Of a stretch of DNA of 64,000 nucleotides, positions 44,479-53,629 are shown in pieces; the first letter of the stretch is position 1, and the number at the start of each line of letters is the position of its first letter. The position numbers were made by a program, and so were the translations under genes. The notes below the pieces were generated by a model that was not told the DNA's origin, made no database searches, and saw only the letters and a program-made list of their open reading frames with translations. Source of the DNA: Chthoniobacterales bacterium (lineage in GTDB: Bacteria; Verrucomicrobiota; Verrucomicrobiia; Chthoniobacterales; JAATET01); the NCBI GenBank assembly GCA_015655545.1, contig JAATET010000031.1:62001-126000 (forward strand). The letters are read 5' to 3'.

Positions 44479-46410
44479 CTAGTCTTTTGGAATGGCCTGC
44501 AAATCCGATTTGAGCTGGGTGTAGCTTTTAATGAGACCGGTAATTTTCTGATGCAATGGCTCTCGCTGGGCGGCGGCACGGCTGTTGATTTGCGTGAGCT
44601 TGGCCGGTCCTGCCTGCAGTTCGATTTCAAGCGTCTTCCGGATATTGGCATACTTCACATTCAGGGCGTGCATCTCCGCCGCTGGAACCGCTTGATTTGG
44701 GTTGAAGCGAAAGCGCGATTCGCAATTACGGCGCCAATCCACAAGCCTGCTGAGAAAGACTGGCCCAATCCCAGGGACCGCCAGCCGATTCGTTATATCC
44801 AAGGCTGATTCGACCCCGTAGGCCAAAAGAGTGCCGAGCTTTGCCGGTCCAACCCCGGTAATTCGTGCGTTCTTCAAAAGCTGCGTATCGAGGAAGGCAT
44901 CGAGTTGGATTTGGCGCTTCCGAGTTTCCAAACTTTGAAGTTCAGCTTTTCTCTCCCGGTCAAGATGTAGCAGCCGGTCATAAACCTTTTGCAGCGCATC
45001 TCGCGTGGAATTGAATGCCGCTCGATATTGGGTTTCGAGTTTCTCTATTTCTTGAATGCGCTGCTCCAACTCCTTTTCCGTCCGATTGTAGCCATCATTG
45101 CGCTCACGTCGGACACGGGAGTAGTCGTCGTAACTTTTTCCGCCGTAAAGCAACCCGGCGCCGACTAACCCGCAAATAAGACCAAGCATCGGAACCGCAA
45201 AGACGATGAAAATGGCGAAAGCGAGCAGTGCGATTCCGACTTTGAATTCGACACGCTGAATGGTTTCGGGCGCTGTGGGATTGGGAGCCGGAAGCGGCAC
45301 TTGGGCAACCCTCGCCATCGAAAATCCAGTCGGGGTGAGCGCCGTGACATGGATGATTGCGTCCCAGACCTGCACACCCACGGGGCCGTGAGGCATGGTC
45401 ACGTTTACCGAGATGAAGAAGTTTGGACCGCCCCCGCTGGCAATCGAGCACCACGGACATTGGGAAAGATGAGACGGAAGCCGGTGGGCGGGATCCGAAG
45501 AACAGCTCTTTAAGCCCTTCTCTAAAGCTTCTAATGCTACGACCCAATCCCGCGCCGAGGGTCGAGCACCATCTCGTTCCGAACCACGCGTAAACGCACG
45601 CTCGAATAAATCACGGTGATTTCGAGCAAGCACTCCGAGGGGCAGGCAGTGAGGGGGAGGCTCCATCCCATACGTCGCTGCTTGGTCACTGAATGCGAAA
45701 CGGAATTCCGCGATTGCCTGCTCAAGCAGCGTTTCACCCGGACGCGTGGATTTCCCCGCATACGGGTGTCTGCCCATGAAGAGCAATTTGAAAATCATCG
45801 CCGAAAGGCCGAACAAGTCATGATTGGCCTGTCGAACCAGTCCTCGGAAATTTCGGCCCTGCAATTCCGGTGGCGTCCAGAATGCCACACCTACATCGCA
45901 GGTCCACGTTTGCCCGTTATTACCGGTCTGATACGAGTCGCAATCGATTAGGCAAATCGTGCTGTCTCGCTTTACGAGCAAGTTGCCTTCGTTGACATCA
46001 CCAATGACCACTCCAATTCGGTGAACCTCATCAAACGCAGCGGCAACATTGCGGGCGACTCTTACGAGGAAATCCCACTTCGTATTTGGAAACTTGGTAA
46101 AGCGCTCTTTGGGTTGGAAGAGTTCGTGGATTTCCTTCCCCTGAACCATGGGCATCAGGAACCCGCGCAGTTTTTGCTGATTATCCCATACAAGAGCCTG
46201 TGGCCACGCCGAGAACTTGGAAATTGTCGGAGTCGCAATCCGGACTAGATGCGCAAGCTTCGCAGCCTTCGCGCCATCGGGCGGCTCGTGATATATTTTG
46301 ACGACGCTCCCGGGGTGCGAGTTGGCCTCAAAGACTGACCCTTCGCCCCCGCGCCGTCCGATTTGCCGTCCGATGACTACGGCATTTCCGCTTTGGTCAA
46401 CGTAGGCCAT
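44479..46410 (-). CDS. protein kinase with TM helices and helix-hairpin-helix domain (TerY-P triad kinase)
   Basis: A 643-residue protein. The N-terminal kinase domain has a glycine loop (GRRGGEGSVFEA), the ATP Lys in SVVKIYH, a catalytic loop VIGDVNEGNLLV and the metal Asp in LIDCDSY (in place of DFG). A CxxC-like pair (CSSDP ... QCPWC) and a strongly hydrophobic segment (about 385-425) follow, then a long coiled coil (430-520). A C-terminal helix-hairpin-helix region (ITGVGPAKLGTLLAYGV, VPGIGPVFLSRLV) suggests DNA contact. With the PP2C and VWA genes upstream it forms the TerY-phosphatase-kinase triad. It overlaps the phosphatase gene by 34 bp. Confidence 0.88.
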   Translation of the reverse strand: MAYVDQSGNAVVIGRQIGRRGGEGSVFEANSHPGSVVKIYHEPPDGAKAAKLAHLVRIATPTISKFSAWPQALVWDNQQKLRGFLMPMVQGKEIHELFQPKERFTKFPNTKWDFLVRVARNVAAAFDEVHRIGVVIGDVNEGNLLVKRDSTICLIDCDSYQTGNNGQTWTCDVGVAFWTPPELQGRNFRGLVRQANHDLFGLSAMIFKLLFMGRHPYAGKSTRPGETLLEQAIAEFRFAFSDQAATYGMEPPPHCLPLGVLARNHRDLFERAFTRGSERDGARPSARDWVVALEALEKGLKSCSSDPAHRLPSHLSQCPWCSIASGGGPNFFISVNVTMPHGPVGVQVWDAIIHVTALTPTGFSMARVAQVPLPAPNPTAPETIQRVEFKVGIALLAFAIFIVFAVPMLGLICGLVGAGLLYGGKSYDDYSRVRRERNDGYNRTEKELEQRIQEIEKLETQYRAAFNSTRDALQKVYDRLLHLDRERKAELQSLETRKRQIQLDAFLDTQLLKNARITGVGPAKLGTLLAYGVESALDITNRLAVPGIGPVFLSRLVDWRRNCESRFRFNPNQAVPAAEMHALNVKYANIRKTLEIELQAGPAKLTQINSRAAAQREPLHQKITGLIKSYTQLKSDLQAIPKD

Positions 46411-47168
46411 TCCAGCAGGTGAACTTTTCGGCGGGCCGCGATAAGCAGCGTTTTATCGTCATCGGTTCGCTCATTGAGCGACTCCGTAGATAGAAAAGCT
46501 ACTAGCGGTCGTTGTAATGAAGGCGAATCACCTGACGCGGCAACGACCTTCACCAGCGGGTCGATAAATGGTTCATGGACTGCGTTGTCCGCATACCGAA
46601 GGGCGACAGCTTGAATGCCATCGGTAAATCCGGCCACAGCGTCCACCGACAGCGGGTGCGAGTAAAATTGAAAACCGGTTCGCCAGTTGGGCGATGTGAT
46701 GAAGTAGGTCTCGTTCGCGAATTCGCCACGGTTTGGCCATGTTGCGGGATGGTATCTGCCGTGACTTTTTACAGCCCATGCTCCGTCGCCCACCTGCACG
46801 AACATGTTCGCGTCGTTAGAGATGACAGCGAAAAGAAGAGTGCATGCAAACTGCCTCGGAGAAAGGCTTCTTTCATCGGCCAGTGCCCGGACGCGAGCCT
46901 GTGCTAAATCCAGCACATAGAAGGCCGCTGATTCTCCCAACTCTTCTCCATCTGCGACCAATATTGCGAGCGCATCAAGGGTTGCCTCGACCGCGGCAGC
47001 GGCACCTTCGTCGGAATGAGCCGCAGACCCGGCCCCATCAGCAAGCGCCAGAATGACGACCGATTTTCCGTCGATGAGGACATGGCGATGGGCACAAAAA
47101 TCCTGACACGGTGCACCCGTTGCCGAGTGCGAGGTGCCCACTACGGAGGCTCCGACGATGTTCCACAT
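46377..47168 (-). CDS. PP2C-family protein phosphatase (TerY-P triad)
   Basis: A 263-residue PP2C domain. Metal-binding motifs are present: VILALADGAGSA, VQVGDGAWAV, VAGFTDGIQ and TDDDKTLLIA. The start GASVVGTSHSATGAPCQD resembles other TerY-P phosphatases. It should oppose the kinase encoded by the overlapping downstream gene. It follows the VWA gene by 17 bp. Confidence 0.9.
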   Translation of the reverse strand: MWNIVGASVVGTSHSATGAPCQDFCAHRHVLIDGKSVVILALADGAGSAAHSDEGAAAAVEATLDALAILVADGEELGESAAFYVLDLAQARVRALADERSLSPRQFACTLLFAVISNDANMFVQVGDGAWAVKSHGRYHPATWPNRGEFANETYFITSPNWRTGFQFYSHPLSVDAVAGFTDGIQAVALRYADNAVHEPFIDPLVKVVAASGDSPSLQRPLVAFLSTESLNERTDDDKTLLIAARRKVHLLEWPTLTKAEMP

Positions 47169-47185
47169 CGGAAGGGCCTAAAACT

Positions 47186-47878
47186 TCAAACCTGCGCCCA
47201 ACCCGCGGGCGAAGTGAGAGGAACTTCATCCGTTGTTGCAGACCGCGAGACGGCCTGCTGCGAAGCACTGAGCCATTCGAAAAGTTTGCGGAATTCGAGC
47301 CCTTTCAACGCGACTGGCGCCCGCGCGCTAGATAGTTCAGCGAGGCATTCCATGTCTGCGCCCTCCACCCCGACAGCAAAAAATGAAAAGCTCTTCTTCA
47401 TCGCCCCGTCCTTCACGCGTTGCACTGCTTGGGTCCAGAAGCTCGAATGTTTGTCGGTCGGTCCGCCGTCTGTGATGAGGAAAACCCATGGACGATAATA
47501 GCCGACGCCGTTGGTCTTGAGCACCTGCTTGTGCTGTTCAAGGTAATCGAGCCCTTCGACAACCGCTTGGCCCATTGGCGTATCACCAGCAATGGCAAGC
47601 TGAGGGGTTGTAAACGCATCAGCAGTCGCGAAGGTCTGAAGCAAATCGACTCTGCCTCCGAAGGTCATCACGGCGACTTCGACTCGCTTCTTGGCCAGGC
47701 TGTCAGCGAGAAGGCTGTCGCGGTAAATTTCTAACCCGGCCTGCAATTCCTTCAATGGCTCGCCTTGCATGGAACCGGACACGTCCAAGAGCAAAAGACT
47801 TGGACAGCGCGGTTCGGCATTCTCCGCATAGGTTGATGCGATGTCCGTTCCAGAATTGATAAAGGGGTTCTGTTCCAT
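47186..47878 (-). CDS. VWA-domain protein (TerY-like, TerY-P triad)
   Basis: A 230-residue von Willebrand A domain with a full metal-adhesion site: DVSGSMQG near residue 33, GDTPMGQAV near 97 and FLITDGGPTD near 133. It resembles TerY of tellurite-resistance clusters. The VWA-PP2C-kinase triad is described in comparative genomics as a stress-response or conflict module; its signal and target are unknown. Confidence 0.9.
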   Translation of the reverse strand: MEQNPFINSGTDIASTYAENAEPRCPSLLLLDVSGSMQGEPLKELQAGLEIYRDSLLADSLAKKRVEVAVMTFGGRVDLLQTFATADAFTTPQLAIAGDTPMGQAVVEGLDYLEQHKQVLKTNGVGYYRPWVFLITDGGPTDKHSSFWTQAVQRVKDGAMKKSFSFFAVGVEGADMECLAELSSARAPVALKGLEFRKLFEWLSASQQAVSRSATTDEVPLTSPAGWAQV

Positions 47879-47921
47879 GGGGTGGTTGGATGCAGGTTTA
47901 TGTCACCAATTTTTGGGGTAA

Positions 47922-48743
47922 TCAATCGGCATCGTGGCTGATGGAGGGATGAGAAGGTTTCGCCTTCAACGATTTTACCTGACCGTGAAGCTCGCGCAGC
48001 AACTCGCCCTGTTCTTTGAGCTGACCGGCAATATCATCTAATGTCGTCTCGTCTTCGCCGGGCTTCACGAGAAGAGAAGCCACTAAGGCCGTAAATGCGC
48101 CAAAGATACCGATGCCAGCAAACATCGTAAGCACCGCGACGGCACGTCCCAAAGTGGTGACCGGCGCCATATCTCCGTAGCCAACCGTGGTCATCGTCGT
48201 GAGCGTCCACCAAAGCGCGTCTTCAGCCGTATGGATGTTGCTTCCCGAACCTTCCTCTGCAATCAGGATGGCCACCGAGGAAAAAACGGCCACACATACC
48301 ATCGTGAGAATAATGGCGATGACCGTCGTCTCACGCTTGTTGAGGAACAGTCGCTTCAATAAACCGGTGCTCCCGCGAAGGCCGCGGAACAGTCGGAGCA
48401 ATCGGAATACTCGGGCCAATCGTCCCCACCGCAGCGGGTCAACAATTGGGATCGATGAAATAAAATCTATCCACCCCCATGTTATTAGATATCGCCGCCG
48501 ATTTTTGTGGAGGTAGAGCAGAACAAAAAAATCGGCCATGAAGATGGCGCATATCACATAGTCCGCGATATCAAGGACGCGCTTTACCTCCCGAGGCAAT
48601 GGCACCAAGAGCGATAGGGCCAAAACCAGAAGGACCCCAACCGAGGTCAGCATGATGAAGAATTGCCAGACGAGTGGGACTGGGCGTCTAAGCGGGCTCT
48701 CCTTCACGCGTTGGAAGTCATCAAGGTAACGACCCTCCAGCAA
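47922..48743 (-). CDS. voltage-gated-type potassium channel
   Basis: A 273-residue six-helix channel. S1-S3 are visible, S4 is an Arg-rich helix (RLARVFRLLRLFRGLRG), and the pore carries the potassium selectivity filter TTVGYGD between S5 and S6. A short coiled coil closes the protein (LKEQGELLRELHGQVKSLKA). It lies between the VWA gene and a zinc-ribbon membrane protein in the same leftward run, so potassium flux may be an output or input of the triad; this is inference. Confidence 0.9.
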   Translation of the reverse strand: MLEGRYLDDFQRVKESPLRRPVPLVWQFFIMLTSVGVLLVLALSLLVPLPREVKRVLDIADYVICAIFMADFFVLLYLHKNRRRYLITWGWIDFISSIPIVDPLRWGRLARVFRLLRLFRGLRGSTGLLKRLFLNKRETTVIAIILTMVCVAVFSSVAILIAEEGSGSNIHTAEDALWWTLTTMTTVGYGDMAPVTTLGRAVAVLTMFAGIGIFGAFTALVASLLVKPGEDETTLDDIAGQLKEQGELLRELHGQVKSLKAKPSHPSISHDAD

Positions 48744-48752
48744 GCTCGTTCT

Positions 48753-49304
48753 TCAGCGGACGCGCGCACCTTCTAGTGTTTTACGGGGAACTTTAAACTC
48801 TCGGCCTTCGAAGTTAACGGTCGCCTCATCGGCCTTTAGAGCAACTACCCTTAAAGCGGTTCCCGCGCTCACTCCAAAGACGCCATTGTCATCCGAGAAG
48901 GAGATTCGTCGCGGCAGAACTATGGTCACCGGGAGAGCGGTCTGGTCGCTGAATACCTCCAAAGCGGATAGGTCAGGAGGAGGGACGGGCGCTTGAGCCG
49001 GTCGCGGCCTTGCCGTCGAAGCTGGAACCGGGCTGGCGGAGACGACTGGAATGGGCGTTGCTGAAGGCTGTGACGGTTGAGTTGGCGTTGGTGTCCTATC
49101 CGAGGACGTTGTGCTGACCGAAAAAACGCTGAGCCCAAAAATTCCTATAAGGCCGATTGCGACGATGGCCGCACACCCGGTTCCAGCATATGTAACGTCG
49201 GGGCTCCCGCAATTTGGGCATTTATTCGAAAGGTTTTTCCCCTTGGGATACCATGTGTAATTGCAGGCTTTGCACCTGTTCTGGAGCCTCTTCGTCCGTC
49301 CCAT
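48753..49304 (-). CDS. zinc-ribbon membrane protein with SH3-like C-terminus
   Basis: A 183-residue protein. The N-terminal zinc ribbon has CKACNYTWYP and CPNCGSPD, followed by one membrane helix (GCAAIVAIGLIGIFGLSVF), a long Pro/Thr/Ala-rich linker and a small beta domain (SFSDDNGVFGVSAGTALRV, REFKVPRKTLE). The layout parallels the DUF4236 protein at the other end of this gene cluster. It is probably the first gene of the leftward operon. Confidence 0.7.
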   Translation of the reverse strand: MGRTKRLQNRCKACNYTWYPKGKNLSNKCPNCGSPDVTYAGTGCAAIVAIGLIGIFGLSVFSVSTTSSDRTPTPTQPSQPSATPIPVVSASPVPASTARPRPAQAPVPPPDLSALEVFSDQTALPVTIVLPRRISFSDDNGVFGVSAGTALRVVALKADEATVNFEGREFKVPRKTLEGARVR

Positions 49305-49417
49305 TGCGTGCGGATACTATTTGAATGCGAGCGATTTCCGAGTTGGAAATATTGTCTCTGCGCCAATCATCGAAAATTCAAACTCCCATCTGTTCAATGG
49401 CGGCGTAAGTTCGACGG

Positions 49418-50650
49418 ATGCTTCCTTCAGCGAAATTCTTGACGTTGTTTCTAGCGTCCCCCGGCGACGTGATGGAAGAACGGGAAGCGGCGAGAGCTGT
49501 CATCGATGAGGTCAATCGCACCAGTCTTGATGACTATGGGCTGATTTTTCGCGTGGTCGGTTGGGACACCCACTCCTTTCCTGAATATGGAGGAGATGGT
49601 CAGGCCATTGTTAACGCGCAGATTGCCGAGATGGCCAAATACCAACTCTTCGTCGGTATTATGCGCGACCGAGTGGGCACCCCAACCCCACGTGCCCTTT
49701 CAGGAACCATCGAAGAATTTGACTTGGCCGAGCAATCGTGGAGGAGCCATGGCCAGCCGGACATCATGTTTTACTTTGGCCAACATTCCGCCGTGCCCGT
49801 CGATGGTGACCAGCGCGCACTCGTGGATGAGTTTCGGAAGCGAGTCGCAACCAATGCTCTTGTGTCGCCATTCCGAGACACAGCCAATTTCAAAGATTTG
49901 TTCCGCGGTCATCTTCGTCTTTTTCTATCCCAGCGAAAATGGGCGAAAGAGCCGCAAGCCGCCGCTCAAGCTCCGATACAACACGATTCGTGGCTGCTCC
50001 TTGGGAATAGGTTCTTCCGATGCGATTCGCTTGTTGATGACGGAAGCGGCAAAATTGTTGCCCGACTTCCCGAGCCCGGCCCTGAGGCCGAAGCCTTGCT
50101 AAAGTCTTACCAAGGCCAGCGATGGGGGCGTTCTCCAGCTTCCTACGCTCACGACAATGATGGTGCGACGGTGCAGGTCGACGCGGCGGAACGAACCTCG
50201 ACAGGAGGAAAGGCGGTTTGGACGGTGACGGCCACGCGGATTCAAAATGAGCATTCTACGTTTCATGAGTTTTCCATGAATGGCTTCTCTGCAGACGAAA
50301 TAGCTGAGATGCGCGCCCGCCTGCTCTTGCTTGGGGAAAAGCCGAATGTCGGTCATGACGTTGCTATCATGATGAACATGGGCACAGGCAACCGCCGTGG
50401 AGGCATCGAAGCTGTGTTACCGCTTCTATGGAACAATTTTGACGGGGCCGCCGCAGAATTTCCCGCCTGCGCGCGGCTCTGGGCCATTTACCACCTCAAA
50501 GCAACCGACACCGTCGAGCATGTCTTTGAGCTGGAAATCGGGGAGGTCGACGACGGAAAGGTAGCCGTCAAGTTTCGCGGGCAACGGGCGTCTGGTTACT
50601 CGGAGAAAGCCTTTAACATGGAAATATCAGGAATTTGCGAACTGGAATGA
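49418..50650 (+). CDS. DUF4062-domain protein
   Basis: A 410-residue protein. The first 150 residues are a DUF4062 domain: FLTLFLASPGDVMEEREAAR, VVGWDTHSFPEYG and YQLFVGIMRDRVGTPTP, which continues with SGTIEEFDLA. DUF4062 is a TIR-like fold frequently fused to sensor or NTPase modules in defence proteins. Here the C-terminal 240 residues are an unrecognised alpha/beta region with no P-loop visible. A single-gene effector or an NAD-linked sensor is possible. Its start lies 113 bp from the divergent zinc-ribbon gene. Confidence 0.75.
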   Translation: MLPSAKFLTLFLASPGDVMEEREAARAVIDEVNRTSLDDYGLIFRVVGWDTHSFPEYGGDGQAIVNAQIAEMAKYQLFVGIMRDRVGTPTPRALSGTIEEFDLAEQSWRSHGQPDIMFYFGQHSAVPVDGDQRALVDEFRKRVATNALVSPFRDTANFKDLFRGHLRLFLSQRKWAKEPQAAAQAPIQHDSWLLLGNRFFRCDSLVDDGSGKIVARLPEPGPEAEALLKSYQGQRWGRSPASYAHDNDGATVQVDAAERTSTGGKAVWTVTATRIQNEHSTFHEFSMNGFSADEIAEMRARLLLLGEKPNVGHDVAIMMNMGTGNRRGGIEAVLPLLWNNFDGAAAEFPACARLWAIYHLKATDTVEHVFELEIGEVDDGKVAVKFRGQRASGYSEKAFNMEISGICELE

Positions 50651-50744
50651 GCTGCTACCAGCGCATTTCGTTTCCGCCGCTTCCTCGAAACGTCCGAGAC
50701 ATAATGCTTGGCCATTTCATTCCGAAGGCTCGAAACGTGCTGCT

Positions 50745-51770
50745 ATGAGCCCCGTGCGTTGGTTACTTCTTGTTCTCTTCACCCTAGCCGCCGCCAACGC
50801 CGCCGGGCCTCTCAAGTTGGTTTCATGGAACTTGGAGTGGTTCCCCGGAGGCTCTCCCGGGGCCAGCGCCGAAGCTGGTGCGAAGAAAATGGCCGCTGCT
50901 CAAAATGCTCTTCGTGCCATCAATCCCGACATTCTATGTCTGCAGGAAGTTCGTGACTGGGCCGCAGCGAACGAGTTGGTCTCGGTCTTGCCCGGCTACC
51001 ATGTCGCGATTGTCTCGGCTTTCAAAGGTAAGCAGCAGCAGGTTATTGCTACGCGTCTGCCCGTCGATTCCGCATGGGCCGCCGAATGGAAATCGAGAGG
51101 GCGCTTGGAACTTCCGCGCGGATATTCTTTCGCGGCGATTCGGCTTCCGGGCCATGTATCGTTGCTCACGTATTCGGTCCACATGAAGGCGAATTCCGGT
51201 GGCGCTGATGCCGACAATATCGCGAAGCGAGAAGCATCGTCTGCGCAGCTTCTCGCGCACGTTCGGGAAATGGAGAAGCTCTACGGAGGTCGCGGCCCCA
51301 TCGCCGTGGCCATGGCGGGAGACTGGAATACGACTCTCGATGCTGACCCTCGCTTTCGGCGGGAAAAAACTCTGCGCCTTTTGACCGGCAGTGGTTACCG
51401 TTCAACATGGGAGGGCGTTCCGTTCGAGAAACGCATCACGCATCCCGGGGAGGGCAACTTCCCTCCGATTACCTTCGACCACATCCTCTTGAAGGCAGGT
51501 CCGAAGCTGGCCGCGGCTGTGATCGATGAAAAGGGAATCAGTGACCACAACCCGGTTGTGCTTGCGCTTCTCCCAACTGGTGGAAGTGCGCCCATCGCGC
51601 AGGTTGTTACCACGCCGACACCTGTTCCCTCACCGAGTCCTGTTACTTCGGAGTCCGGAGTAAAGCTGGGGACGACGCTACTCTACCAACCTAAGATGAG
51701 CGGCTACGCGGAGATTCCGGGTATGCCCAAAGTGACGCCGACTCCCAGCTCCAAGCCGACCAACCCGTAA
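50745..51770 (+). CDS. exported endonuclease/exonuclease/phosphatase-family protein
   Basis: A 341-residue EEP (DNase I-like) enzyme with a signal peptide (about residues 1-20). All main motifs are visible: LVSWNLEWF, ILCLQEVRDW, MAGDWNTTLD and GISDHNPVVLALL. A Thr-Pro-Ser-rich tail of about 70 residues follows. It should cut phosphodiester bonds outside the cytoplasm; the substrate is unknown. It may share a transcript with the DUF4062 gene 94 bp upstream. Confidence 0.87.
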   Translation: MSPVRWLLLVLFTLAAANAAGPLKLVSWNLEWFPGGSPGASAEAGAKKMAAAQNALRAINPDILCLQEVRDWAAANELVSVLPGYHVAIVSAFKGKQQQVIATRLPVDSAWAAEWKSRGRLELPRGYSFAAIRLPGHVSLLTYSVHMKANSGGADADNIAKREASSAQLLAHVREMEKLYGGRGPIAVAMAGDWNTTLDADPRFRREKTLRLLTGSGYRSTWEGVPFEKRITHPGEGNFPPITFDHILLKAGPKLAAAVIDEKGISDHNPVVLALLPTGGSAPIAQVVTTPTPVPSPSPVTSESGVKLGTTLLYQPKMSGYAEIPGMPKVTPTPSSKPTNP

Positions 51771-51881
51771 TCATCTGATGGGCTGCGCGTCGGTAAATGG
51801 CGTAAAGGAAGGCTCCCGCAACTCTTGACGCTGCCATGAACGAGGAAATTTTGACGAAACTTGGCCAAACGTGGGTCAATA

Positions 51882-52823
51882 TCAAGAAATCTGAGGACTT
51901 GCTTTGGCTCGCATCGAAGTGCCCAAGCTATCCCGTTTAAATATCTCGGCAGCGTTAAAGGAGATGTCCTTAAAAGGAGCCTCTTCGGCGAAGAGACGAA
52001 CTTCGACCCTCTCGCTGGAAGGCTTGATGGGTAAATTCCCGTTCTCGGTCTTGAAGTTGAATGGAAAAAGGAGGGAGGCTCGTGGAAAAAGAGGTGATCC
52101 GTTCATGACGCCCAAAATCCAAGATAGCTTTTCCTCCTCCTCGCTCACGTATCCGTGGTCGTTGAGATTAAGAAAGCGGTTCTTATACACGGTGGGCACC
52201 CGTAGTCGCGCACCCCAGTGAACGCAGAGCACGTCGCTGTCGTTGGTTATTCTGAGGTTGATGCGGCTGTTGTTTGTAGATGTTTCCCTTCGTAGGAAAA
52301 TTGAGACTTCCGCTACAAGATTCGGATGTTTCTTCCGTCCCTTAATGTCAAAAATCTCTCGCGTCGTTAGGGCGCGATTTTTGCTTCCTCGGCGACTATA
52401 AAAACGCTCTTTGTGCCCCTGATGCGGCGCTATCTCGCTTTCGGGAACATGAATGACGATAACTCCTTTTTCAGGTGTGGAAGGATTTGGGATAGCGTGG
52501 ACGCCAATTTTCGAGGTTGGCGGATCCACGAGCCCGGGCAGTTTATCTTCAAGCCACTCTTTGAGATTTCCGTATTTGGGATGGTTCAGTTCTACGCCAT
52601 CGTCTGGCACGTATGACCCATCACCATGGGGCACCATTCCAAAAACAAGATAGCCGCCGTCATAATTAGAAAAGGCGGAGAGATATTCTGAAATATTCTG
52701 AAGCGACTCGCTATCGAAGGTGGCTTTTCGACTAGATTTATAGTCAATCCAATCAAACTCCCCTTTTGGGAGTGAAATGAGGTAGTCCCAGTCCCAGAAC
52801 GCAATCTCTTTGAGCTGTGCCAT
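51882..52823 (-). CDS. Schlafen/AlbA_2-domain protein
   Basis: A 313-residue protein. The N-terminal 150 residues are an AlbA_2 (Schlafen core) domain: EFDWIDYKSS, EYLSAFSNYDGGYLVFGM, then the strand GVIVIHVPESEIAPHQ and FYSRRGSKNRALTTREI. Schlafen proteins cleave or bind RNA, and several act in antiviral defence. The C-terminal half is beta-rich and unassigned. Its start lies 5 bp after the GIY-YIG gene, so they are co-translated. Confidence 0.82.
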   Translation of the reverse strand: MAQLKEIAFWDWDYLISLPKGEFDWIDYKSSRKATFDSESLQNISEYLSAFSNYDGGYLVFGMVPHGDGSYVPDDGVELNHPKYGNLKEWLEDKLPGLVDPPTSKIGVHAIPNPSTPEKGVIVIHVPESEIAPHQGHKERFYSRRGSKNRALTTREIFDIKGRKKHPNLVAEVSIFLRRETSTNNSRINLRITNDSDVLCVHWGARLRVPTVYKNRFLNLNDHGYVSEEEEKLSWILGVMNGSPLFPRASLLFPFNFKTENGNLPIKPSSERVEVRLFAEEAPFKDISFNAAEIFKRDSLGTSMRAKASPQIS

Positions 52824-52828
52824 CGCGT

Positions 52829-53371
52829 CTATTGACGGACCGGCCTCGCGAGTGTGAGGCCACTATACGAATCAGTTTTTCCCTCCATGAGATTCATGAG
52901 AGCGCCCGGATCTAGATGTTTATTCTGCGCCAAAAATGGCCGCAACCTGTCCCCATATATGACCCGCTCTCCGCTGTTGAATGCAAACGGGATGGGATAG
53001 TTCTTCGCTCCCTCTCCTCCTCGCGATTTGTTCCATCCCATCGGATTATACTTTTGGTAGGTGTTAAACGTATCGATATAGGATTTTTCGAGCGTGTTGA
53101 GATAGTAGTCCGGACACAGGATTACCGCGCCGGTCACCGTTAAATCACGCCCGTAAACATTATAGTGGCTTTGAAGGTTCTGGTTCGAATGTTTTCCCTT
53201 GGACAATTTATAAAGATGTTCCTCAAGGCGATCTACCAACGGGCGATGGGTCATCCCAATGTATGCAAGTGAGCCTTCGACAGAAGGTGGCGAGCCTTCT
53301 ATGACTCCGCTGATAAGATAGATGCCGCCCAGAGTTTCGAGTTCGGCAAAATCGCAAATCGGTTTGAACAT
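52829..53371 (-). CDS. GIY-YIG nuclease-like protein
   Basis: A 180-residue protein. GGIYLISGVI and LAYIGMTHRPLVDRLEEH are the GIY and YIG strands with the following Arg and His-bearing helix. LNTLEKSYIDTFNTYQKYNP supplies the catalytic Glu and the end of the fold. About 60 extra C-terminal residues are unassigned. GIY-YIG domains cut DNA or RNA. It sits between a ribbon-helix-helix gene and a Schlafen-type gene in a three-gene leftward operon. Confidence 0.85.
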   Translation of the reverse strand: MFKPICDFAELETLGGIYLISGVIEGSPPSVEGSLAYIGMTHRPLVDRLEEHLYKLSKGKHSNQNLQSHYNVYGRDLTVTGAVILCPDYYLNTLEKSYIDTFNTYQKYNPMGWNKSRGGEGAKNYPIPFAFNSGERVIYGDRLRPFLAQNKHLDPGALMNLMEGKTDSYSGLTLARPVRQ

Positions 53372-53401
53372 TTGAGAGAGAGCGGTCGTTCGCCAACTTG
53401 G

Positions 53402-53620
53402 CTAGCCAAGGACTTCCTTTTGCCGCTTGGCCATGGCTTCTCTGAAGAAGGAGCCGCCGTCGAAGTTTTCAAGCCCACGACGGAGCAACTCCTCGCCAAT
53501 TTCTGCGGGGTTTTTTGCCGACAGACCTGTCTCGGCAAGAAGCTCCAGCAGCCGGTGCAACTCCGGAGTAACTGCCAGAGTCAGCGAACGCGTCTTCGCG
53601 ACGTTTTTAGGGCGAGCCAT
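53402..53620 (-). CDS. small ribbon-helix-helix-like regulator
   Basis: A 72-residue protein. RSLTLAVTPELHRLLELLAE then LSAKNPAEIGEELLRRGLEN has the strand-helix-helix pattern of Arc/CopG-type DNA-binding proteins. It is the first gene of the operon with GIY-YIG and Schlafen genes, and a 19-bp palindrome lies 9 bp upstream of its start, which fits autoregulation. An antitoxin-like role for the nuclease pair is possible. Confidence 0.7.
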   Translation of the reverse strand: MARPKNVAKTRSLTLAVTPELHRLLELLAETGLSAKNPAEIGEELLRRGLENFDGGSFFREAMAKRQKEVLG

Positions 53621-53629
53621 AAAAACCCC

